The position numbers and the translations under genes are program-made. A stretch of 64,000 bases of DNA from Rhizobium sullae (GTDB lineage Bacteria; Pseudomonadota; Alphaproteobacteria; Rhizobiales; Rhizobiaceae), in NCBI RefSeq assembly GCF_900169785.1, contig NZ_FWER01000008.1:86737-150736 (forward strand). The letters are read 5' to 3'. Under the pieces are notes generated by a model. The model saw only the letters and a list, made by a program, of their open reading frames with translations. It ran no database searches and was not told the origin of the DNA. Position 1 is the stretch's first letter, and every line of letters begins with the position of its first letter. Shown here in pieces: positions 43,039-53,201 of this stretch.

Positions 43039-43902
43039 ATGGTCTCCGTCAACGAACTTTCCCCGGCCGAGCTTGCCGCACTTCTGCATTTCCATGCGGA
43101 CGCCGGCGTCGAATGGCTGCTGGAGGAGGAGGCGGTCGACCGCTTCGCCGAGTTCGAGGCGATGAAGCAGGCCCGGCGCAACGCCACCGCTGCTCCGCAA
43201 AGCCCAGCCCAACCGGCAGCGCAACATCAGGCGGCAGCGCCGGCTGAGCGCGCAGCCCCTCGTCCGCAACCTGCCATTCCGGATGGCGAAGCTGTGCAGC
43301 AGGCACGCTTTGCGGCCGAGAGTGCGCGATCGCTTGCCGAGCTCAAGACCGCGATCGAAGCCTTCAACGGCTGCAACCTCAAGCACAGCGCACGTTCGAC
43401 GATCTTTGCGACGGGCAACGCAGCAAGCGGCATCATGGTGATCGGCTCGGCGCCGGGCGCCGACGACGACCGCGAGGGCATGCCCTTTGCCGGGCGGGCG
43501 GGACAACTGCTCGACAAGATGCTGATGGCGATCGGCCTCGACCGCGAGGGCATTCTCCTGACGCAGGTCATCCCCTGGCGCCCGCCGGGCAACCGGGTCG
43601 CCTCGCCTGCCGAAATGGAAATCTGCCGTCCCTTCATCGAACGCCAGATCGCGCTTGCCGAACCGAAAGCCATTCTGTTGTTCGGCAATTTCGCCGCCCG
43701 CTTCTTCTTCGGCGAGAACGACACCATTCACGGCCTGCGTGGCCAATGGAAGGAAATCGGCGCCGGGCCGCTGACGATACCGGCGATCGCGACGCTCCAC
43801 CCGCAGGATCTTCTGACCGCGCCGATCAACAAGCGGCTGGCCTGGAGTGACCTGCTGGCATTTCAGGCACGGCTCAAGTCGCTCGGCCTGATTAGAAAAT
43901 AG
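43039..43902 (+). CDS. Uracil-DNA glycosylase, family 4/5 type
   Basis: The 287-residue protein has an alpha-proteobacterial Ala/Pro/Gln-rich N-terminal extension (to about residue 95) and a UDG domain with the active-site motif GSAPGADDDREGMPFAG, FLRQ-like helix CRPFIERQIALAEPKAILLF and the ATLHPQDLL motif. It excises uracil from DNA in base-excision repair; family 4 members carry a 4Fe-4S cluster, for which only some cysteines are visible here (GCNLKH and ICRPF). Confidence 0.87.
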   Translation: MVSVNELSPAELAALLHFHADAGVEWLLEEEAVDRFAEFEAMKQARRNATAAPQSPAQPAAQHQAAAPAERAAPRPQPAIPDGEAVQQARFAAESARSLAELKTAIEAFNGCNLKHSARSTIFATGNAASGIMVIGSAPGADDDREGMPFAGRAGQLLDKMLMAIGLDREGILLTQVIPWRPPGNRVASPAEMEICRPFIERQIALAEPKAILLFGNFAARFFFGENDTIHGLRGQWKEIGAGPLTIPAIATLHPQDLLTAPINKRLAWSDLLAFQARLKSLGLIRK

Positions 43903-44036
43903 ACAAATGTTAAGTTCTTATGAAACAACCCATGCGCTCATCGCATGGCTGTATCCTATTTTGGTGCATTGCAGAATCGATGCTGCACTGCAATATATAG
44001 TCTTGTCTTGGGAGGAATGTGACAGGAACCAAGGCA

Positions 44037-44228
44037 ATGAACGCACGTTTTCGTCCTATCCACTGCGGGTTTGAAACCCTCCGCCTGGCAGGCGATCCGG
44101 CTCGTACTACGCAAGGCTACAGCCGTCTGGGCTTTGCAACCAACGAGCAGATGATCGCGCGTGGGACCGGCATCAGCGGACGTACGACGCGGCCCTCGGC
44201 AATCTTCGTCGATTTCCAGGAATACTGA
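44037..44228 (+). CDS. Small hypothetical protein, 63 residues
   Basis: MNARFRPIHCGFETLRLAGD.. is a soluble, basic, Thr/Arg-rich small protein with no hydrophobic segment. AAGG lies directly before ATG 44037; an in-frame GTG at 44019 would add six residues. It is followed by a terminator-like hairpin. I do not recognise it. Its codon use looks like its neighbours, which is why it is kept. Confidence 0.45.
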   Translation: MNARFRPIHCGFETLRLAGDPARTTQGYSRLGFATNEQMIARGTGISGRTTRPSAIFVDFQEY

Positions 44229-44233
44229 GATGA

Positions 44234-44258
44234 GCGCGCAGCCCGGCTTCGGGCGCGC
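44234..44258 (+). terminator. G+C-rich hairpin after the 63-residue ORF
   Basis: GCGCG (44234-44238) with CGCGC (44254-44258) and inner CCCG with CGGG around a GCTT loop form a stem with a three-base bulge; GACCGGAGTTTTG follows. It can terminate the upstream ORF. Its downstream flank also contains the ribosome binding site of the next small ORF. Confidence 0.45.
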
Positions 44259-44273
44259 GACCGGAGTTTTGTG

Positions 44274-44423
44274 ATGTCTGCAGTTCTCATTTCGCTTCTG
44301 CGCAACATTGATACCATCGAGCATATCCGCGCTGCCGTCTGCGCCGCAAAGGAGTATCAGCGCGAGCTTTCCTCCGCCAAGCCGATTTCGCTGCTCAAGG
44401 ACATCGCGGCGATCGCGCTTTAG
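44274..44423 (+). CDS. Small hypothetical protein, 49 residues
   Basis: The ORF encodes MSAVLISLLRNIDTIEHIRA followed by AVCAAKEYQREL and a C-terminal helix LLKDIAAIAL. It looks like two amphipathic helices with a single cysteine and no signal peptide. GGAG is seven to eight bases before ATG 44274. It ends four bases before the stop of the convergent unknown gene. No family recognised. Confidence 0.45.
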   Translation: MSAVLISLLRNIDTIEHIRAAVCAAKEYQRELSSAKPISLLKDIAAIAL

Positions 44424-44426
44424 AGA

Positions 44427-45317
44427 CTAAGCTTCCGCGGGCACTTTGGCCGGCACACCCTTGAGCGTTGCCCTGGCGAAATGGAAGGCCTGCTCGACAT
44501 AGGCAAACTTGACCGCCTGCCATCCGCAATATTCCCTCACGAAATCGCGCGATATCCATAACTGCGTCTTCTTGGGCTCATCACGCCAGCCGAGGCAGCC
44601 TTGCTGCGCCGCCTTTGCAAAGAGGCGCTGCAGGTGCGTTCGCGACATCATGAAATCGCCGGCGAGATTGCGCGTTTCGACGCGGCCGACGTCGAATCTC
44701 TTGGTGTCGGCGCCGCTGAGGTCAATTCGGGCCATCAGATGGTCCACCACCAGACCGCCCGCCTCCGTCCATAGGAAGAGCGCAATCGGCGCTGGCGGCT
44801 CCCGCCAGGCCACATCTTCGAGGCAACTGCGGGCAACCAGCGGCTGGGCGATCCGAAGGAGCTCCGGATGGGCCTGCAGGCAGCCGGCGCGGTCGCCGCC
44901 GTCCAGCATGTCGAGGGCGGCGAGATTGGCGAGAAGCCAGCCGTACATAGCCTGATTGCTGACTTCGGTCGGTTCGAAATGGCGCGGGCGGCGGCGCTCC
45001 TCACCCGGCGCGTGGGCGATGAAGCGATAGGTGAAGAGTTCTTCGATGAAGTTCAAAACCGTGTTGCGGCTCGCGACCTTGTGCTGCGTTATCAGCGTCG
45101 TCAGCGAAACCGCGGAAAAACCCGAAGAGGGATCGCCGGGATCGTACTGCATGGCGAGCGCATAGGCCGTCTGGGTAAGCAGCCAGCGCTGGTGCGAGGT
45201 GAGCAGACGGGCAAGGCGCGGACCGGCTTGGAACATGCCGCGCAAAGTCCCGGCCAGATGACGGATGCTGAGCAGAAAATCAGGGTGCCGCGCCAGTTCT
45301 TCTGCCGTAAATTCCAT
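44427..45317 (-). CDS. Conserved-looking protein of unknown function, possible DNA-binding
   Basis: The 296-residue soluble protein begins MEFTAEELARHPDFLLSIRH. The middle contains SLTTLITQHKVASRNTVLNF followed by IEELFTYRFI, which reads like a winged helix-turn-helix recognition unit, and a second such unit may lie in RNLAGDFMMSRTHLQRLFAK. No transmembrane segment is present. This suggests a transcriptional regulator with two HTH-like units, but I do not recognise the family. An in-frame ATG at 45368 would add 17 residues. Confidence 0.6.
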   Translation of the reverse strand: MEFTAEELARHPDFLLSIRHLAGTLRGMFQAGPRLARLLTSHQRWLLTQTAYALAMQYDPGDPSSGFSAVSLTTLITQHKVASRNTVLNFIEELFTYRFIAHAPGEERRRPRHFEPTEVSNQAMYGWLLANLAALDMLDGGDRAGCLQAHPELLRIAQPLVARSCLEDVAWREPPAPIALFLWTEAGGLVVDHLMARIDLSGADTKRFDVGRVETRNLAGDFMMSRTHLQRLFAKAAQQGCLGWRDEPKKTQLWISRDFVREYCGWQAVKFAYVEQAFHFARATLKGVPAKVPAEA

Positions 45318-45529
45318 AGGCGTCCCGCTCGCAAGCCAGCGTTCGGAGCAGCTAAGCACGGGGACCAAAGTCTGGCGTTAGCGGCCAATCAGACATGCAA
45401 GGCTTTGAATAAATGAAGTTTCGTCATATTTAGAAACCACATTTGGGGGCCGATTGGTATCCTTAAATTTCGCCAGTGCATTCGCCAACGGGCGGCACAA
45501 TCAGCAGACAGATTTCCGCCTTGATCCGA

Positions 45530-46468
45530 TCAGGGCTGCGGCGTGCCGGCTTTCCGGGCTTTGCGGCGCTCCAATCCGAGTTGATGCTCGCGGTAGATGA
45601 TGAATATGCCGGCTGCGACGACGATCGCCGTTCCTGCCATCATATGGACGCCCGGGACATCACCGAACACGAAATAGGCGATAACGCCGCCAAGCAGGAT
45701 CGACGTATATTCGAACGGCGCCACCGTCGACACGTCGGCGTGACGGTAGCTCTCTGTCAGAAGGATTTGCCCGACGCCGCCGCAGAAGCCGGCACCGACC
45801 AGCAGAAGCACCGCGTTGAGATCGAGTGAGGCCCAGCCGAACGGCAGCGTCGCGAGCGAGAAAAGCGATGCAATCATCGAGAAATAGAGGACAATCGTCG
45901 CCGTCCTTTCCTCTTCGACAAGTTTGCGTACCTGGATCATCGCCATGCCGGCGAGCACGGCGGCCGTCAGGACGCACAACGCCCCCACCGCCTGCTCCGC
46001 TTCCATGCCGCCTTGTCTGAGAAGCGTCAGCTTGGGCCACGAGACGATGGCAACGCCGATGATACCAAAGAAAACCGCGCTCCAGCGATATGCTCTGACC
46101 GTCTCCCCAAGAAATACCGCCGCGAAAATGACCGCGACCAAAGGCGTCGCATAGCCAAGTGCAATCGCTTCCGGCAACGGCAGATGTAGCAGGCCGTAGA
46201 AGCCGAAGGCCATGGAAAGGATGCCGATCGTGCCCCGCTTCAGATGGCCGAGCGGGTTTGCCGTATAAAAGGCCGTCCGCAACTGTCCGCGATAGGCAAG
46301 ATAGGCCATGATCGGGAAGAGCGCGAAGAAGGAGCGGTAGAAGGTCACCTGCCCCGGCGCGATGTCGGAACCGGCGAGCTTGATGAAGGTCTGCATGCCG
46401 AGGAAGACCACCACCGATGAGACCTTCATCAGGATTCCTCTCATCGGATTTTCGAAAGCCGACTGCAT
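45530..46468 (-). CDS. EamA/DMT-family transporter
   Basis: The 312-residue membrane protein has ten helices with two EamA repeats; IAPGQVTFYRSFFALFPIMA and PEAIALGYATPLVAVIFAA are characteristic of the RhaT/SAM-transporter-like branch. The substrate is unknown. ATG 46468 (MQSAFENPMRG) is chosen because the 52 residues upstream in frame are not transporter-like. Confidence 0.85.
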   Translation of the reverse strand: MQSAFENPMRGILMKVSSVVVFLGMQTFIKLAGSDIAPGQVTFYRSFFALFPIMAYLAYRGQLRTAFYTANPLGHLKRGTIGILSMAFGFYGLLHLPLPEAIALGYATPLVAVIFAAVFLGETVRAYRWSAVFFGIIGVAIVSWPKLTLLRQGGMEAEQAVGALCVLTAAVLAGMAMIQVRKLVEEERTATIVLYFSMIASLFSLATLPFGWASLDLNAVLLLVGAGFCGGVGQILLTESYRHADVSTVAPFEYTSILLGGVIAYFVFGDVPGVHMMAGTAIVVAAGIFIIYREHQLGLERRKARKAGTPQP

Positions 46469-46772
46469 GTCAGAAACTCGTGCGTCAGTTGTTTGAAGCG
46501 GGGGAAATACGTCAGACTCGACGCAACCTGACTGTGGCAGGCGTTGCGCTCGAAGAACAGGCCAAAAGTGAAAAAAGGCGCCAGCCGATTCAGTTCCCAC
46601 GCTTTTCGGCTCAAAGTTGCACAAAAAAACATCATATGAGGGATATGCCCAAAAATGTTCGCCTGACTATTTCAACTCTTAATCTTTTGAAAACCATAAG
46701 CTCGCATTGATTTTCAGCAGCACCGCTGCCGTCATTTTCACAGTCACGTGAATTATTGCCAGGATCATTTGC
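46469..46772. other. 304-bp divergent intergenic region, no gene seen
   Basis: The interval lies between the EamA gene and the chemoreceptor-like gene. The final 150 bases are A+T-rich and carry scattered TTAA and TTTTG motifs, but no reliable promoter or operator can be named. Confidence 0.35.
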
Positions 46773-47882
46773 ATGTTGCCGCTTAAATCAAGTGATGGCG
46801 ATCGAACGCAGCAGAACGCAACGCCACGCTCCATGCGGGTTGTGACGGAGGGGATCGGAACCGATCTTGAGCATTTCAGCGCGGCCAACACGCATGTGGT
46901 GAAGCAGATCAAGCTGCTGGCGATCAACGCGCTGATCGAGGCCGCCCGCGCGGGCGAAGCCGGCAAAGGTTTTGCGGTCGTCGCCAACGAAGTGCAGCGG
47001 CTGGCGCAGGTTGCCAGCGATATTGCTGGAAAATTCGAGAGCAACGTTCTTGGCCGCATCGGGCTTTCGCGGACGATGGCGGTATCGCTGGTGAACGAGA
47101 TGGAGGGGGTGAGGCTGACGGACCTTGCGCAAACCCTCGTCCAGCTTATCGTGCGCAACCTCTTCGAACGGACGGCTGACGTGCGGTGGTGGGCGACCGA
47201 TACCGCGCTGTGGCAGGCGGTGCAGGGGCCGGGCAGCGGCACGGCGAGCTTTGCGGCCGAGCGGCTGGGCATGATAAACCGCTTCTATACGGTTTATCTC
47301 GACCTCGTGCTGACCGATCTTTCCGGGCGTGTCGTCGCCTCGGCCAATCCCGAGTTCCAGCGCAAAATCACCAGCCGTTCGCTTGCCGGCGACGCCTGGT
47401 TCCAGGCGGCAGCCCATTGCAAGTCCGGCGACGATTACATCGTCGACGAGGTGCGGCCCAGCCCGCTGCACAACGGCAGGAACGCCCTTGTCTACGCCAC
47501 AGGCGTTCGCGAAGGCGGCAAAGTCGACGGCAAACTCGTCGGGACGCTCGGCGTTTATTTCGACTGGCAGAACCAGGGACAGGCGATCGTCGAGAAAGAG
47601 GCCAACCTGCCGGCGCAGGTCGCCGAAAAGACGACCGTGATGTTGCTCGATGGAGCAAACAGGATCATCGCGGCAAGCAATCCGGCGCTTCTCTTCACGC
47701 ACTTCGCGCTGCAAAATCAGGCAGGCCAATCCCGCGGCAGCTACTACGACAATAACGGGTCGATCGTCGCCTATGCAAAGACTTTGGGATACGAGGATTA
47801 CGACGGTCTCGGATGGCACGGCGTCGTCGTCCAGCGCACAGAAGACGATGCTGCCATTAGGGCCGCCCTCAATCTCAGATAG
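46773..47882 (+). CDS. Soluble chemoreceptor-like protein: N-terminal MCP signalling tip, C-terminal Cache-like domain
   Basis: The 369-residue protein has no transmembrane segment. Residues 44-78 ([20 protein letters not shown], then [12 protein letters not shown]) are the highly conserved hairpin tip of methyl-accepting chemotaxis proteins, but the rest of the long coiled coil is abridged. Residues about 130-330 form a dCache/PAS-like sensor ([48 protein letters not shown]). The order, signalling part first and sensor last, is the reverse of normal. It may act as a cytoplasmic receptor or as a non-chemotactic sensor. Confidence 0.75.
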   Translation: MLPLKSSDGDRTQQNATPRSMRVVTEGIGTDLEHFSAANTHVVKQIKLLAINALIEAARAGEAGKGFAVVANEVQRLAQVASDIAGKFESNVLGRIGLSRTMAVSLVNEMEGVRLTDLAQTLVQLIVRNLFERTADVRWWATDTALWQAVQGPGSGTASFAAERLGMINRFYTVYLDLVLTDLSGRVVASANPEFQRKITSRSLAGDAWFQAAAHCKSGDDYIVDEVRPSPLHNGRNALVYATGVREGGKVDGKLVGTLGVYFDWQNQGQAIVEKEANLPAQVAEKTTVMLLDGANRIIAASNPALLFTHFALQNQAGQSRGSYYDNNGSIVAYAKTLGYEDYDGLGWHGVVVQRTEDDAAIRAALNLR

Positions 47883-48050
47883 TGCACGCGCGTCAGCCAA
47901 GCATCTCCGCCAATTGCGCCATCAAAACTTGCGCTCCCTCCATTTCGCTTTAAGTTTAGTTCAGACTTTAATGTAATGATGCCGCAAAACTTACGGCAGA
48001 GCATTCGCGTCTGTCCCAGCCCATATCGATAAAGGTCTTCAGGGAACATT

Positions 48051-50699
48051 ATGCGTACAGACACGGGCCAGGTCATCAACCTGGCAGACTACCGCCCCAC
48101 CGACTTCGTTCTGGAACGTGTGGACCTGACCTTCGAGCTTGATCCCACGGAAACAAAAGTCGAAGCGCGCTTGATCTTTCATCGCCGCGAAGGTGCTAAT
48201 CCGAAGGCGCCGCTTGTTCTCGACGGCGACGAGCTTTCGCTTGCCGGCCTGCTGTTCGATCAGGTGGAAATGTCGGCGGAGCAATATACAGCAACGGCCG
48301 AGAGCCTGACCGTTTATGACCTCCCGGCAGCCGAGCCTTTCGAACTGACGATCACGACGATCATCAATCCGGAAGCAAATACGCAGCTGATGGGCCTCTA
48401 CCGCACCGGCGGCATCTACTGCACCCAGTGCGAGGCCGAGGGTTTCCGCCGCATCACCTATTTCCCCGACCGCCCGGATGTTCTGGCTCCCTACACCGTC
48501 AACATCATCGCCGACAAGGCCGCCAATCCGCTTCTGCTTTCCAACGGCAACTTCCTCGGCGGCGCAGGCTATGGTGAGGGCAAACATTTCGCCGCCTGGT
48601 TCGACCCGCATCCGAAACCGAGCTATCTCTTCGCGCTCGTCGCTGGCGATCTCGGCGTCATCGAAGACACATTCACGACGATGTCTGGCCGGGACGTCGC
48701 GATGAAGATCTATGTCGAGCACGGCAAGGAGCCGCGCGCCGCCTATGCCATGGATGCACTGAAGCGCTCCATGAAGTGGGACGAGGAGGTCTTCGGGCGC
48801 GAGTACGATCTCGACATCTTCATGATCGTCGCCGTTTCCGACTTCAACATGGGGGCGATGGAGAACAAGGGCCTCAACATCTTCAACGACAAGTACGTTC
48901 TTGCCGACCCGGAAACCGCGACGGACGCCGACTACGCCAATATCGAGGCGATCATCGCGCATGAATATTTCCACAATTGGACCGGCAACCGCATCACCTG
49001 CCGCGACTGGTTCCAGCTCTGCCTCAAGGAAGGCCTGACCGTCTATCGCGACCATGAATTCTCGTCCGACCAGCGCTCGCGCCCGGTCAAGCGCATTGCC
49101 GAGGTCCGGCACCTGAAGTCGGAGCAGTTTCCGGAGGATGGCGGTCCGCTCGCCCATCCGGTCCGACCGACGCAATACCGGGAAATCAACAATTTCTATA
49201 CGACCACGGTCTACGAGAAGGGCAGCGAGGTGACGCGCATGATCGCCACCCTGCTCGGCAGGGAGACCTTCAAGAAGGGCATGGACATCTATTTCGATCG
49301 CCATGACGGCCAGGCCGTGACGATCGAGGATTTCGTCAAGTGCTTCGAGGATGCGAGCGGCCGCGATCTTGCGCAGTTCTCGCTCTGGTATCACCAGGCC
49401 GGCACGCCGCTTGTCACCGCCTCCGGCAGCTACGATGCGACCGCCAAGACCTTCAGCCTGTCGCTGGAACAGATGGTTCCGGCAACACCGGGCCAGACCG
49501 ACAAGAAGCCGATGCATGTCCCGCTCAGCCTCGCTCTCTTCGGCGAAAACGGCGGCAAGATCGAACCGGCCTCCGTCGAAGGCGCGGAATATGCAGGCGA
49601 AGTGCTGCATCTGACAGGCCGCACGCAGACCGCTGTTTTCCATGGCGTCGGCTCCCGGCCGGTCGTTTCGATCAACCGCAGCTTCTCTGCGCCGATCAAC
49701 CTGCATTTCGACCAGAGCCCCGCCGACCTTGCGCTGCTCGCCCGTTACGAAACCGACCACTTCGCCCGCTGGCAGGCGCTGACCGATCTGGCATTGCCGA
49801 ACCTGTTGAAAGCGGCGCGTCATGCACGCGACGGTAAAGCAATCGTCTGCGAACGGACCTTCATTGATGCGCTGCTCGCTGCCGCTGCCGACGAAAACCT
49901 TGAACCCGCCTTCCGCGCTCAGGCGCTCGCACTGCCGAGCGAAGCCGATATTGCCCGCGAACTCGGCAGCAACAACGATCCCGACGCGATCCATGCCGGG
50001 CGTCAGGCCGTCATGAAGCAGATTGCCGATCAGGGCGCCGAGGTTTTCGCCAAGCTCTTCGAGACGATGACCACGCCCGGCGATTTCAGTCCGGATGCAC
50101 GGAGCGCTGGCCGCCGCGCGCTGCGCAATGCCGCGCTGACTTACCTTTCCTACGCCCAGTGCAGCCCGGGACACGCCAAGGCCGCTTTCGACGCTGCCAA
50201 CAACATGACCGAACTGCTGCACGCGCTGACGATCCTGGCGCATCGCTTTCCCGAAAGCGGCGAAGCGATTACCGCTCTTTCGGCGTTCCGGGACCGCTTT
50301 GCGCAGAACGCGCTCGTCATCGACAAGTGGTTCTCCGTACAGGCGACCATCCCGGGCGCGGCCACGCTCGACCGGGTGCGCAAGCTCATGGAAAGCCCGC
50401 TTTTCAAACGCACCAACCCGAACCGCGTGCGCGCCCTTGTCGGCACCTTTGCCTTCACCAATCCCACCGGCTTCGGCCGGGCCGACGGCGAAGGCTACCG
50501 CTTTATGGCGCGCGAGATCCTCGATATCGACCAGCGGAACCCCCAGCTCGCCGCCCGAATCCTGACCTCCATGCGTTCTTGGCGCGCACTGGAACCGGTG
50601 CGCGCCGGTTTCGCCCGCGCGGCCCTGACGGAGATCGAACAGGCACCTGCCCTTTCGACGGACGTGCGCGACATTGTCGAGCGCACGCTGAAGGGGTGA
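48051..50699 (+). CDS. pepN: Aminopeptidase N
   Basis: The 882-residue M1 metallopeptidase removes N-terminal residues from peptides in the cytosol. The exopeptidase motif GAMEN is at residues 268-272 and the zinc site HEYFH at 304-308, with the third ligand Glu in KEGLTVYRDH about 19 residues later. The N-terminal sandwich and the C-terminal helical domain are both present, and length equals E. coli PepN. AGGGAA precedes ATG 48051. Confidence 0.94.
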   Translation: MRTDTGQVINLADYRPTDFVLERVDLTFELDPTETKVEARLIFHRREGANPKAPLVLDGDELSLAGLLFDQVEMSAEQYTATAESLTVYDLPAAEPFELTITTIINPEANTQLMGLYRTGGIYCTQCEAEGFRRITYFPDRPDVLAPYTVNIIADKAANPLLLSNGNFLGGAGYGEGKHFAAWFDPHPKPSYLFALVAGDLGVIEDTFTTMSGRDVAMKIYVEHGKEPRAAYAMDALKRSMKWDEEVFGREYDLDIFMIVAVSDFNMGAMENKGLNIFNDKYVLADPETATDADYANIEAIIAHEYFHNWTGNRITCRDWFQLCLKEGLTVYRDHEFSSDQRSRPVKRIAEVRHLKSEQFPEDGGPLAHPVRPTQYREINNFYTTTVYEKGSEVTRMIATLLGRETFKKGMDIYFDRHDGQAVTIEDFVKCFEDASGRDLAQFSLWYHQAGTPLVTASGSYDATAKTFSLSLEQMVPATPGQTDKKPMHVPLSLALFGENGGKIEPASVEGAEYAGEVLHLTGRTQTAVFHGVGSRPVVSINRSFSAPINLHFDQSPADLALLARYETDHFARWQALTDLALPNLLKAARHARDGKAIVCERTFIDALLAAAADENLEPAFRAQALALPSEADIARELGSNNDPDAIHAGRQAVMKQIADQGAEVFAKLFETMTTPGDFSPDARSAGRRALRNAALTYLSYAQCSPGHAKAAFDAANNMTELLHALTILAHRFPESGEAITALSAFRDRFAQNALVIDKWFSVQATIPGAATLDRVRKLMESPLFKRTNPNRVRALVGTFAFTNPTGFGRADGEGYRFMAREILDIDQRNPQLAARILTSMRSWRALEPVRAGFARAALTEIEQAPALSTDVRDIVERTLKG

Positions 50700-50775
50700 T
50701 TTGCCCGCCAGGAACGCCGCACGACCCTGCGGCGCTTCGAAATGACTCGGCAAAAAAATCAGCGCTTATAAATGG

Positions 50776-50790
50776 TTAATAGATTTTTAC
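50776..50790 (+). promoter_or_regulatory. CtrA-like box upstream of the PleC-like kinase gene
   Basis: TTAA (50776-50779), seven bases, then TTAC (50787-50790) matches the CtrA consensus TTAA-N7-TTAAC in eight positions, lacking the second A of the right half. It is 90 bases before the kinase start. In alpha-proteobacteria CtrA controls many polar-development genes, so the location is apt, but such matches occur by chance. Confidence 0.35.
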
Positions 50791-50879
50791 CTTTCCCTCT
50801 GGACACGACGAATCAGTAGTGATTCATTGAGTCAGGTTCGGGCGAGCGGCGTCGCGAATCACACGAGGGATCAAAGCTG

Positions 50880-53197
<2,318 letters not shown>

Positions 53198-53201
<4 letters not shown>

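Noticed and set aside
48039..50753. 904-codon minus-strand frame opposite pepN
   Set aside because: It lacks any recognisable domain and mirrors the pepN reading; pepN has zinc and GAMEN motifs.
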